Source: Clostridia bacterium
GTDB lineage: Bacteria > Bacillota > Clostridia > Christensenellales > Aristaeellaceae
Direction of reading: 5' to 3'
Length of the DNA: 64,000 bases
Assembly (NCBI GenBank): GCA_900769875.1
Contig: CAAGII010000040.1
Coordinates: 18,347 to 82,346 of the forward strand
A program made the translations under genes and the position numbers. Positions 34,300 through 41,904 of the stretch are shown here, in pieces. The notes beneath the pieces were generated by a model. The model was not told where the DNA came from, ran no database searches, and saw nothing but the letters and a program-made list of their open reading frames with translations. Positions within the stretch are counted from its first letter, which is position 1. Every line of letters starts with the position of its first letter.

Positions 34300-35265
34300 A
34301 TGGATACAATTATCACGCTCTTTGGTCTGCCGCTGACCCGCTACGGTCTCCTCTGCGGCATTGCCCTGCTCGCGACGCTTGTGGTCGCGGGCGTCTGTTG
34401 CCGGAAAAAGCACATCGCCTATGACGCCCTCATCCGCATGGCGGTGATCGCGGTGCCCCTTGCGCTGCTGCTGGGACGGCTTGTGTATGTGCTTGCCTGC
34501 TATGACTACTACCTGAACGATCTGGAATACCCGCTCTTCGCCCTTCGCTTCTGGGACGGCGGCTATGCCATGACCGGCGTGTATCTCGCGCTGGTGCTTG
34601 CCGCGTACATGACGGAGCGCCGCTGCCGCATCCCCCATGGCGACATGCTGGACGCGCTTGCGCCCGCCATGCCTGTGGGACTGCTGCTTGCGCGCATCGC
34701 GGAGAGCGGCACGGGTCTTGGCGAGGGCAAGTTTGTGGAGGGCGACGCGCCCGCATGGATGGTCATCGACAGCGGACTTGGCGAGTGCTATGCCGTGTTC
34801 CGCCTGGAGGCGGCAATGGCGCTGGTGCTGTTGACAGTGCTGCTTGTCTGGATGCGGATGTGCCTAAGCCGCGAGCGCGGAGACGCGCTGCTCATGTTCA
34901 CCCTGCTCTACGGCTGCATGCAGGTGGTGCTGGAAAGCCTGCGCGACGACGGGCACATGGAGGTTCACATGGGCGTGCATGTGCAGGAGGTGCTCTCCGC
35001 GGTGATGGTGCTTGCGGTGCTGGGCGTGTGGACAGCGCGCGCACTGAAGCGCGGAGCATGCGGAAAGCCCCTTGCCGCCGGGGTGTGGCTCGTCGCCATC
35101 GCGGCGGTGGCGCTCGCCGTCGTCGCGGAGTTCGGCGTGGATCGCTGGGACAGTAAGCTCCTGGCCTACGGTATCATGATCGCCTGTCTGGCGCTGCTGC
35201 TTGCCCTGTCCGCCATCATGCGGCGGATCGGCTGCCGAAAGGAAGGATGCCCGCATGGAGCATGA
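34300..35265 (+). CDS. Lgt-like membrane protein (divergent prolipoprotein diacylglyceryl transferase homologue)
   Basis: 321 residues with seven or more membrane helices. The order of segments and the FWDGGYAMTG block (WEGG-type loop) fit Lgt, which attaches diacylglycerol to lipoprotein cysteines. Several Lgt hallmarks are altered: the usual GR.GNF.N.E motif reads ARIAESGTGLGEG, keeping the Arg but not the Asn. It may therefore be a paralogue with another acyl or lipid substrate. It begins 3 bases after the glycosidase stop and overlaps the DUF896 start by 11 bases. Confidence 0.72.
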   Translation: MDTIITLFGLPLTRYGLLCGIALLATLVVAGVCCRKKHIAYDALIRMAVIAVPLALLLGRLVYVLACYDYYLNDLEYPLFALRFWDGGYAMTGVYLALVLAAYMTERRCRIPHGDMLDALAPAMPVGLLLARIAESGTGLGEGKFVEGDAPAWMVIDSGLGECYAVFRLEAAMALVLLTVLLVWMRMCLSRERGDALLMFTLLYGCMQVVLESLRDDGHMEVHMGVHVQEVLSAVMVLAVLGVWTARALKRGACGKPLAAGVWLVAIAAVALAVVAEFGVDRWDSKLLAYGIMIACLALLLALSAIMRRIGCRKEGCPHGA

Positions 35266-35464
35266 GAAGATTGAACGCATCAACGAGCTTGCCCGCAAGA
35301 AAAAAACGGTCGGCCTGACCGCCGCCGAGCTTGAGGAGCAAGCCGCGCTGCGCAGGGAGTATTTGGACGGATGGCGCGAAAACATGCAGGCCGTGCTGGA
35401 CAACACGGTCATCAAGCGCCCCGACGGCTCGATCGTGCCGCTGAAAAAGAAACGGATCAACTGA
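35255..35464 (+). CDS. DUF896 family protein (YnzC/YneA-operon type)
   Basis: 69 residues: EKIERINELARKKKTVGLT, EEQAALRREYL, and the ending VLDN......DG are the conserved DUF896 pattern, a small two-helix RNA/DNA-damage-associated protein family in Bacillota with no settled function. AAGGAAGG precedes the ATG, which lies inside the end of the Lgt-like gene. Last gene of the envelope run. Confidence 0.9.
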   Translation: MEHEKIERINELARKKKTVGLTAAELEEQAALRREYLDGWRENMQAVLDNTVIKRPDGSIVPLKKKRIN

Positions 35465-35523
35465 CGAAGGCCTGACGCGCAAGCGTCTGCTGATAGCACA
35501 ACGCGCTTGAAAGGAGCATGAAC

Positions 35524-35847
35524 ATGAGCGAAATGGACAACATGGATCTGGATATCGTCGAAATGACGGATGATGAGGGCAACACCATCCTGATGCAGGT
35601 CATTGATTACTTCTTCTACAACGGCGACGAGTACGTCATTCTGACAGACAGCGTGCAGCAGGAGGAGGACGAGGAGCTGGATCTGGAGGAGATCGACTGC
35701 TATGTGCTGAAGGTCGTCAGCAGTGTGGACGAAGAGACCGGCGAGGAGATGGAGGAGTTCCAGCCCATCGAGGATGAAAAGCTGGAGGAGAAGCTCATCG
35801 AAATCGCAACCAGCAAGCTCAATGAGGACGAGGAGCCCGAGGCGTAA
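35524..35847 (+). CDS. DUF1292 family protein (UPF0473, YrzB)
   Basis: 107 residues, very acidic. VEMTDDEGNTI, Y.NGDEYVIL and CYVLKVV are the DUF1292 blocks. In most Bacillota this gene forms the ireB-ruvX-yrzB cluster; here ireB is 22 kb away. AAAGGAGC is 8 bases from the ATG at 35524 (an ATG at 35518 is too close). Function unknown, possibly linked to ribosome or tRNA metabolism by genome context in other species. Confidence 0.9.
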   Translation: MSEMDNMDLDIVEMTDDEGNTILMQVIDYFFYNGDEYVILTDSVQQEEDEELDLEEIDCYVLKVVSSVDEETGEEMEEFQPIEDEKLEEKLIEIATSKLNEDEEPEA

Positions 35848-35885
35848 ACCTCGGCGCGTAAGCGTGGGCATGGATGCATCAAGGG

Positions 35886-35927
35886 AAGGGGCTGTGAAGA
35901 GCGCGCGTGCGTTCCTCACAGCCCCTT
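35886..35927. terminator. bidirectional hairpin between UPF0473 and the trp remnant
   Basis: AAGGGGCTGTGA and TCACAGCCCCTT form a 12-base-pair stem. T-runs are weak on both sides. Confidence 0.65.
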
Positions 35928-35937
35928 GTGATTTGCG

Positions 35938-36515
35938 TCAAGCCCTTGCCACAGCGTCCTTCATCGCCTTCACATACGCGCCCGCATACGGCGCGGCAGC
36001 TTCGCCATGCTCCGCGATCAGCTTCACAATCGCGGAGCCGACGATCGCGCCGTCCGCAAGCTCCGCCATCGCCTGCGCCTGAGCGGGCGTGGATATGCCA
36101 AAGCCAATGGCGCAGGGCACGTCCGTCACCTGACGAACCAGCCTCACCATCGCGCCAAGGTCGGTGGTGGTTTCTGAGCGCACGCCGGTCACGCCAAGGC
36201 TCGAGACAATGTACAGGAAGCCCTCCGCCTCCCGCGCGATCATCGCGATGCGGTTTTCGGAGGTCGGCGCAATCAGGGAGATCAGCTCCACGCCAAAGCG
36301 CCTGCACAGGGGCGCGAATTCGTCCTTCACCAGCGTCTCGGGCGACGCGCCCGCCACCTCCACATCCGTGCCGGAGAGATAAAACATGTACGGCGACGGG
36401 TTCTTCGTGCGCAGCACCCGGTAGGCGCTGAGCAGCTCGGTGCTACCGGCAGCGTCCGGTACTCCCCTGCTCTGGCATAGGCTCTGGCGGCTTCCAAATC
36501 CGGCTGGAGTCGCAT
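35938..36515 (-). pseudogene. collapsed trp operon: trpE fragments joined to the 3' part of trpA
   Basis: Three pieces lie in order on the minus strand. 36441-36515 reads MRLQPDLEAARAYARAG and on to YRTLPV, the N-terminus of anthranilate synthase component I, with GGGAGG before the ATG. After a +1 frame change, 36325-36438 reads AYRVLRTKNPSPYMFYLSG and AGASPETLVK, an internal TrpE block that includes the conserved NPSPY motif. It runs in frame into 35938-36324, DEFAPLCRRFGVELISLIAP, then NRIAMIAREAEGFLYIVSSL and GVTG, the C-terminal half of tryptophan synthase alpha. Everything between (rest of trpE, trpG/D/C/F/B, start of trpA) is missing. No functional product is expected. Confidence 0.85.
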
Positions 36516-36535
36516 GGCACAACCTCCCTTTCCTC

Positions 36536-36680
36536 AAAACAAAACGCCCTGACACAGCCATGAACCGGCTCTGTCAGGGACGAATAAAAAACCTTATCCG
36601 CGGTGCCACCCTGTTTTTCGCGCGACGCTTCTCGCGGGAAGAACAGTGCGCGATGAATCCCGCGAGGAAAGAGCATTGCA
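36536..36680 (-). promoter_or_regulatory. T-box antiterminator/terminator leader of the former trp operon
   Basis: On the minus strand, AGGGTGGCACCGCG (plus 36599-36612) is an exact T-box. CAGGG before it can pair with CCCTG (antiterminator), which otherwise forms the terminator CCCTGACAGAGCC/GGCTGTGTCAGGG (36546-36580) followed by GTTTTGTTTT. Upstream only about 70 bases separate it from degV, holding CTCGCGGGA/TCCCGCGAG. A full-length Stem I and a UGG specifier were not found, so the leader is either a short variant or itself truncated. Confidence 0.85.
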
Positions 36681-37529
36681 TCATGTCCTGGCAATCCAGC
36701 ACACCGAGGTCAGACCCGGGCCGGTATAGGTGCCGACGACGGGGCCGATGTCCGTTTCGAGCATGGGGCAGCAGTCAAAGCCTGCCTCTTCCAGCACGCG
36801 GCGAAGCTGGCTGCGACCCTCCGGACAGCCCGCGCCGCTGACCATGATGGGGAAATCCGTGTCCGGCGGGAACTCGCTGATCCGCTCCACAAACCAGTTC
36901 ATCATTTTCTTCACGCTCCGGCACAGGCCAGCCTGATGCATCACGCCGTCCTCCAGCTTCAGCATGGGGTGGATGTGCAGCAGCGTTCCCACTGCGCCAG
37001 CCGCGGCGTTCAGCCTGCCGCCCATGACCAGATACTTCAGCGTCTCCGCCTGACCGATGAGATGCGTACGGTCGCGCACGCTTTCAAGCCACTTGCCCAG
37101 CTCGCTTGCGCGCACGAAATTGCCCAGCCTGCGGCACGCTTCGCGCACCAGCATGGCTGTGCCCGGCGACGCGCTGAGCGAATCCACCACCGTCACGCGG
37201 CTGCCGTCAACGCAAAGCTCGCGCGCCAGCCGCGCCGACTGACAGGTACCGCTCAGCTTGGACGAGCCGCTGATATAGAGCACCTCGTCCTCCGGCTTCT
37301 GCAACAGCCGATCAAAGGCGCTGCGGAAGCGCTCAGGCGTGATCTGGCTGGTTTTGGGCAGCTCCGTCACCGTCTGCAGGCGACGGTAGAACTCGTCCGG
37401 CAGCATGTCCACGCCATCAAGAAACTCCTCCTTGTCAAAGCGCACAATCAGCGGCAGCACGCTGATTCCAAGCTCCTTCGCCTCACGCTGGCTGATGTCG
37501 GACATGCTGTCCGCAAGCACATGAATCAT
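36681..37529 (-). CDS. DegV family fatty-acid-binding protein
   Basis: 282 residues. HVLADSMSDISQREAKELGI, the PKTSQITPERF block, ISGSSKLSGTCQSA and the closing GPVVGTYTGPG are the DegV signature. These proteins (FakB class) bind fatty acids, which FakA then phosphorylates for phospholipid synthesis; no FakA gene is in view. GGAGGAG precedes the ATG at 37529, inside a longer frame. It follows the rsmF-like gene with a 26-base gap, as last intact gene of the cdaA operon, and reads into the T-box. Confidence 0.92.
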   Translation of the reverse strand: MIHVLADSMSDISQREAKELGISVLPLIVRFDKEEFLDGVDMLPDEFYRRLQTVTELPKTSQITPERFRSAFDRLLQKPEDEVLYISGSSKLSGTCQSARLARELCVDGSRVTVVDSLSASPGTAMLVREACRRLGNFVRASELGKWLESVRDRTHLIGQAETLKYLVMGGRLNAAAGAVGTLLHIHPMLKLEDGVMHQAGLCRSVKKMMNWFVERISEFPPDTDFPIMVSGAGCPEGRSQLRRVLEEAGFDCCPMLETDIGPVVGTYTGPGLTSVCWIART

Positions 37530-37555
37530 AGTCTCCTCCTGAATCGGTCGAATCG

Positions 37556-38908
37556 TCAAAATTCTGCGCCGTCATGGATTCCCTGCGCCACCACGCGGCG
37601 CAGTCCCTTGGGATAGTGGTTTTTCATCACACCGTCGGACACCTTGCCCCAGCCGAGCACCAGCCCACCAAGCGTTGGCAGCACGAACCCGCGCGGCGCG
37701 CTCTCAACCTCGATGGCTTCGCCCGCCTGATAGCGCAAGGCCTGCGCCTCCGTCAGCGCAACGCGCGGCATCTCCGGCGCGTTTTCACACATCGCCCACG
37801 CATGGTCGGGCTGGAATACCCTGCCCTTCATCATCCCCAGATGTACGCCCGCACGAAGCACCCGCAAACCGCGCACATCTGGGCAGCCCGGAAGCGACAG
37901 GAGCGTATCGCCGAGCAGCGCGGTCGGCTGCGGCGCGCCGGGGCAGAAGGCACGAAGCGCGGCAAGCTGCGCCCTGTCCGGCCCCGGAAGCGACGTGTCC
38001 GGCGCAAGGCGGCGCACTGCGTCACCCTCGCGGCGAAGCAGGCAGGCAAACTGCCCCTCGCCCTTCATACGGTGCGGATAGCACGTCAACATACCGGAGG
38101 GCGCCGCGACACCGGGAAGCGAAAACGCCTCGGTGCCAAATTCGGGATGTGAAGCGAGAAACGCGGCGATGACGTCCTCATTTTCCGTGCGGCTGAAGGT
38201 ACAGGTGGCGTACACCATTCTGCCGCCCGGGCGCACCATCTCCGCGGCGCTGGAGAGGATCTCCAGCTGCCTTCCGGCGCAGCCGTCGCGATGCTCCACC
38301 GACCATTCCCCGCGCGTTTCGGCGTGGCGGCGGAACATGCCCTCGCCCGAGCAGGGCGCGTCCACCAGCACCGCGTCAAAGCCCTCCTGCCAGCGCAGAG
38401 CCAGCTGCCGGGGCATGGCGGAAACCACCAGCGCGTTCATCACGCCCATTCGCTCCACATTGCGGCTGAGAATCTGCGCGCGTTTGGGCACAGGCTCGTT
38501 CGCCACCAACAGGCCCTCGCCCGCCATGCGCGCGGCAATCTGCGTGGTCTTTCCGCCGGGCGCCGCGCACAGATCAAGCACCGTTTCGCCGGGCCTTGGG
38601 TCAAGCGCTGCCACGGGGATCATGGCGCTCGGCTCCTGAATGTAATACGCGCCCGCCTCATGCAGCGGATGCGCGCCCGCCGTGCTGTCTACGGCGAGAT
38701 AGCGCGCGTCCGTCTCCCACGGCACGGGCTCAAGCAGCCCGTCCACACTCGCGGGATCTGCGGGCATTTTGCGCGCGTTCAGGCGCAGACCCCGGACATA
38801 CGTCTGTTCATAGGATCGCAAAAAGGCCGTCAGCTCGCCTGCCGGCAGCTGCCTGCTCATATCCTCCACAAAGCCCGGGGGCAGCTGAATCACTGGTGTA
38901 TCCTCCAT
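37556..38908 (-). CDS. RsmB/RsmF-type 16S rRNA m5C methyltransferase with C-terminal RNA-binding domain
   Basis: 450 residues. LDLCAAPGGKTTQIAA is the SAM site, VLVDAPCSGEGMFRR carries the first catalytic Cys of NOL1/NOP2 enzymes, and ATCTFSRTENE the second. HEAGAYYIQEPSAM is the family's entry motif. The C-terminal 150 residues form the RsmF-type PUA-like domain, including HLGMMKGRVFQPDHAWAM. It probably modifies cytosine in 16S rRNA. The start at 38908 lacks a good ribosome site and lies 3 bases from the preceding stop. A shorter paralogue is at 44491. Confidence 0.9.
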   Translation of the reverse strand: MEDTPVIQLPPGFVEDMSRQLPAGELTAFLRSYEQTYVRGLRLNARKMPADPASVDGLLEPVPWETDARYLAVDSTAGAHPLHEAGAYYIQEPSAMIPVAALDPRPGETVLDLCAAPGGKTTQIAARMAGEGLLVANEPVPKRAQILSRNVERMGVMNALVVSAMPRQLALRWQEGFDAVLVDAPCSGEGMFRRHAETRGEWSVEHRDGCAGRQLEILSSAAEMVRPGGRMVYATCTFSRTENEDVIAAFLASHPEFGTEAFSLPGVAAPSGMLTCYPHRMKGEGQFACLLRREGDAVRRLAPDTSLPGPDRAQLAALRAFCPGAPQPTALLGDTLLSLPGCPDVRGLRVLRAGVHLGMMKGRVFQPDHAWAMCENAPEMPRVALTEAQALRYQAGEAIEVESAPRGFVLPTLGGLVLGWGKVSDGVMKNHYPKGLRRVVAQGIHDGAEF

Positions 38909-38911
38909 TTG

Positions 38912-39544
38912 TCAGGGATCGCCGCCCTCATCCGCCCGCTTGCGCTGCGGCGGATAGTAGGGCGCGTTGAAATACTCACGCTTGTCGCCAGGCTGGTTCA
39001 GCGGACGGTAGGCGATCAGCTGATCTTCGCCGTCGTCGCCCATCAGCCTTGCCCAAAGCCCGCTGCGCCTGTGCCGCTCCGAACGCTTGCGGCGGACGCG
39101 ACGCTCGATCGAGTGCTGGAGCGCGAGTTCGGTATCCGGCGCCATACCGGCGTCGCAGGGCGCGCTCTCCCCATCAGGCAATGGCTCATTGGCGGGCTGG
39201 GACGGCTGCTCATCGTCCGCCGGTACGCATTCCAGGCGCGCCGATCCGTCCGCATACTCCCAGCGGCGCAGCTGCTGCGCCTCGCCGTCACGCATGCGGC
39301 GCATCCGGCGGCGGCGGAAAAAGCTGCGCCACACCTCCAGCGGACGCCAGCGGAAAAAATATACCGCCCAATCCGCCGCGACGCCAATCACACACAGCAC
39401 CGCCACCACAGCCACCCAATGCTTCTCAAGCCATGAAAGGAGGGCAGAGCCGTCCGGGCTGACGATCGCCTGCCACAGCCACTGCGCTGCAGCCCGCACC
39501 CAGCCGAGCAGCACGGTGAATGCGGAATTGGTGAGGCTGCCCAT
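38912..39544 (-). CDS. membrane protein of unknown function
   Basis: 210 residues. Two hydrophobic segments (about 8-28 and 43-63) are followed by an Arg-rich stretch (FFRRRRMRRMRD) and a long hydrophilic, presumably cytoplasmic tail with basic and acidic patches. AAGGAGGGAG supports the ATG at 39544. It lies in the cdaA operon directly after cdaR (33-base gap) where glmM is usually found. No family recognised; the link to c-di-AMP signalling is by position only. Confidence 0.65.
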   Translation of the reverse strand: MGSLTNSAFTVLLGWVRAAAQWLWQAIVSPDGSALLSWLEKHWVAVVAVLCVIGVAADWAVYFFRWRPLEVWRSFFRRRRMRRMRDGEAQQLRRWEYADGSARLECVPADDEQPSQPANEPLPDGESAPCDAGMAPDTELALQHSIERRVRRKRSERHRRSGLWARLMGDDGEDQLIAYRPLNQPGDKREYFNAPYYPPQRKRADEGGDP

Positions 39545-39577
39545 ACGGTTCTCCCTCCTTGAGCGCCACGCGCAGCG

Positions 39578-40936
39578 TCAGTGGATCACAACCCGCAGCG
39601 TTCCGGGCATGATCTCCACGCTGTACTGGTTTTCAGGCGCGTTCTCAATGGTATACTGGATTTCAAGCTCATACTCGCCGGCCTCCAGTCCCGCCAGATC
39701 GCATGTCAGGGAGATGGCGGACGCATCCAGCTGATCCACCCAGAGCATCGGCCCGGAAACCACCACCGTCACATCGGTAATTTCGATCTGGCCCGTTTTG
39801 TTGTCAGGGCAGCCCACGGGCTTGACTGTCAGATGCTCAAAGGTCTTTTCGTGGATGACCGCGTCGATCACGGCTTCCACACGGACGCTCTCGGGGGTCA
39901 GCACCACCACGCTCTCGGGCTTTTTGAGCGCAATGGTGTCCGCCCTGGACTCCGCGCAGCCATCAATGCTCAGCGTTTCGTCGCAGAACACCTCGCTGAG
40001 CAGCTCCAGATCCCTCTGATATCCGGCCACAAGCACCTGCGCGGGAGTCGTAACGACCTCCTTGAGCGCATAGCCCTCCCTCGGCTCGCCGCTGCACGAT
40101 ACCGCGACGGGCAGACTGCGGGTGCTGTACACATGATAGCTGAGGATCACGCTGTCCACCGGGCGGATGCTGTTTTCCTTGGTCACCTCCAGCGAGCTGA
40201 TGAGCGGCTTGCCCGCATCATCCAGCAGCTCGTTGCCATTGGCGTCGCACAGGCGGATGGAAAGCGTCCTGCTGTCCGCGCCCTGTGTCTCCTCATGGAT
40301 GCCCGACTGGTCAAAGGCTACGCAGACGTTGGCCACGCGCTCCACCCTGGACTTGGCGCCGCTGACCTGCACGGTTTCAGGGTTCCAGAGGATATCGGTC
40401 ACATACAGCCCGTCCGCCAGCTCGCCCTCCTTCACGGGCTTCACCGGCACGATGCGCTTGATGTAGTCCTCCACCACCAGCTCCACGGTGCGCGGGCTGA
40501 TATCGACGACATTCTCCGCCTGATTGGTGGCGGTAATCTGCACCTGATAGGTGCCGGGCGCGGTGATCTCGGCGAGGGCGCGCGTATCGAGCCTCAGCTT
40601 GTAATTGCTGGCAAGCGCCGACTGATACTGCGTCTGCGGCACATTCACGCGCAGGGAAACCTTGTCCAGCTGCGACTGCACGTCGTTGGTCACAATCAGA
40701 TAGCGGCTTTTGAGCGTGGAGAGGCTGTCAATATCCACCTTGACGTTGGTGAAATCCCTGACGCGGCTGAGCGTCTCATCCTGCGCCATGACAAACGCCC
40801 ACACGCACAGGGCGAGCACAAGCGACAGAAGCTTGGTGGGCCAGTCCCTGAGCATGAACTTGCCAAGTGCCACGGCAATCTGTCCGACCTGCGACGGTTC
40901 CTTCCTGGGGGGCTGCGGATTGTTCACGTTGCTCAT
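39578..40936 (-). CDS. cdaR: CdaR, YbbR-domain regulator of diadenylate cyclase
   Basis: 452 residues: one N-terminal membrane helix (LLSLVLALCVWAFVMAQ, about 36-52) then four YbbR-like extracellular repeats. CdaR binds CdaA and adjusts c-di-AMP synthesis. The ATG overlaps the cdaA stop by 4 bases (ATGA), the arrangement typical of the cdaA-cdaR pair. The pair in other Bacillota is followed by glmM, which is missing here. Confidence 0.92.
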   Translation of the reverse strand: MSNVNNPQPPRKEPSQVGQIAVALGKFMLRDWPTKLLSLVLALCVWAFVMAQDETLSRVRDFTNVKVDIDSLSTLKSRYLIVTNDVQSQLDKVSLRVNVPQTQYQSALASNYKLRLDTRALAEITAPGTYQVQITATNQAENVVDISPRTVELVVEDYIKRIVPVKPVKEGELADGLYVTDILWNPETVQVSGAKSRVERVANVCVAFDQSGIHEETQGADSRTLSIRLCDANGNELLDDAGKPLISSLEVTKENSIRPVDSVILSYHVYSTRSLPVAVSCSGEPREGYALKEVVTTPAQVLVAGYQRDLELLSEVFCDETLSIDGCAESRADTIALKKPESVVVLTPESVRVEAVIDAVIHEKTFEHLTVKPVGCPDNKTGQIEITDVTVVVSGPMLWVDQLDASAISLTCDLAGLEAGEYELEIQYTIENAPENQYSVEIMPGTLRVVIH

Positions 40937-41802
40937 TTCGCCGCCTCCTTTCCTTTGCGGGTCACGCGCTGCAGCAGCTGGGAAAGCTGCGAGGGCGTTT
41001 CTTCATAGAGCCCGCTCAGGATATCGCGCAGCGCCTTCGCGTCGAGGTGGCGGGTGATGCGCCCCTCCTTTGCCATGGAAATGATGCCTGTCTCCTCCGA
41101 CACGATCAGCACCACGCTGTCGGTGGTCTCGCTCACGCCGATGGCGGCACGGTGTCTGGTGCCCAGCTCGCGGCTGACCGACAGGCTTTCGGTCAGCGTG
41201 AGAATGCATGCGCCCGCCACCACGCGCGTGCCGCGGATGATAACCGCGCCGTCATGCAGAGGGGTATTGGGTTCAAAGATATTCTCCAGCAGCGGCGCGG
41301 AGATGCGCGCGTCAATCTCCGTGCCGGTTTCAATAATGTCCTTCAATCCGGTCTGGCGCTCAAACACAATCAGCGCGCCCACACGGCGGCGGCTCAGGTT
41401 GGTCAGACACTGGATGATCTCGCTGATGATCCTCTCCCGCTCGTCCGCGTCCTTCCCGCCGTTCTCATGGTGCAGAAGCTTGCCGCGTCCCATCTGCTCC
41501 AGCGCCTTGCGAAGCTCCGGCTGGAAGAGCACCACCAGCACCACCGTGCCGTAGGTCAGCACCTGCCGAAGCAGCCACCGCAGCGCGTTGAAGCCCAGCA
41601 CCATGGATACGCCCGTAGCGACCAGCAGCACCACAAGGCCCTTCATCACCGCGCTGCCGCGCGTCTGGCGGGTCAGCACGATCAGCTCGTAGATAATGAC
41701 CGCCACAATCAGGATATCAATACAGTCAACCAGTTGAATACGGTCCGTCAATGCGTAAAGCGCATTTCCAAGCACTTCTTGATTCAGCAGGTTCAATCGC
41801 AT
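40933..41802 (-). CDS. cdaA: diadenylate cyclase CdaA
   Basis: 289 residues: three N-terminal membrane helices, then the DAC domain with LHDGAVIIRG (DGA motif near 185) and GTRHRAAIG (RHR motif near 216). It condenses two ATP to c-di-AMP, the second messenger for potassium and turgor control. First gene of an operon cdaA-cdaR-membrane protein-rsmF-like-degV with a promoter at 41831-41859. The start at 41802 has GAGGTC-like bases upstream only, so the exact start is less certain. Confidence 0.95.
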   Translation of the reverse strand: MRLNLLNQEVLGNALYALTDRIQLVDCIDILIVAVIIYELIVLTRQTRGSAVMKGLVVLLVATGVSMVLGFNALRWLLRQVLTYGTVVLVVLFQPELRKALEQMGRGKLLHHENGGKDADERERIISEIIQCLTNLSRRRVGALIVFERQTGLKDIIETGTEIDARISAPLLENIFEPNTPLHDGAVIIRGTRVVAGACILTLTESLSVSRELGTRHRAAIGVSETTDSVVLIVSEETGIISMAKEGRITRHLDAKALRDILSGLYEETPSQLSQLLQRVTRKGKEAAK

Positions 41803-41830
41803 GACCTCGCTTCCGTATCGATTCCACTCT

Positions 41831-41859
41831 ATTATACACGATAGACGCGGAATTGTTGA
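41831..41859 (-). promoter_or_regulatory. sigma-A promoter of the cdaA operon
   Basis: On the minus strand: TCAACA, 17 bases, perfect TATAAT, about 30 bases before cdaA. Confidence 0.7.
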
Positions 41860-41904
41860 GCCTCTGTATGAAATTTCATCTGAAATTTGCGTGAAAGGAT
41901 CGTA

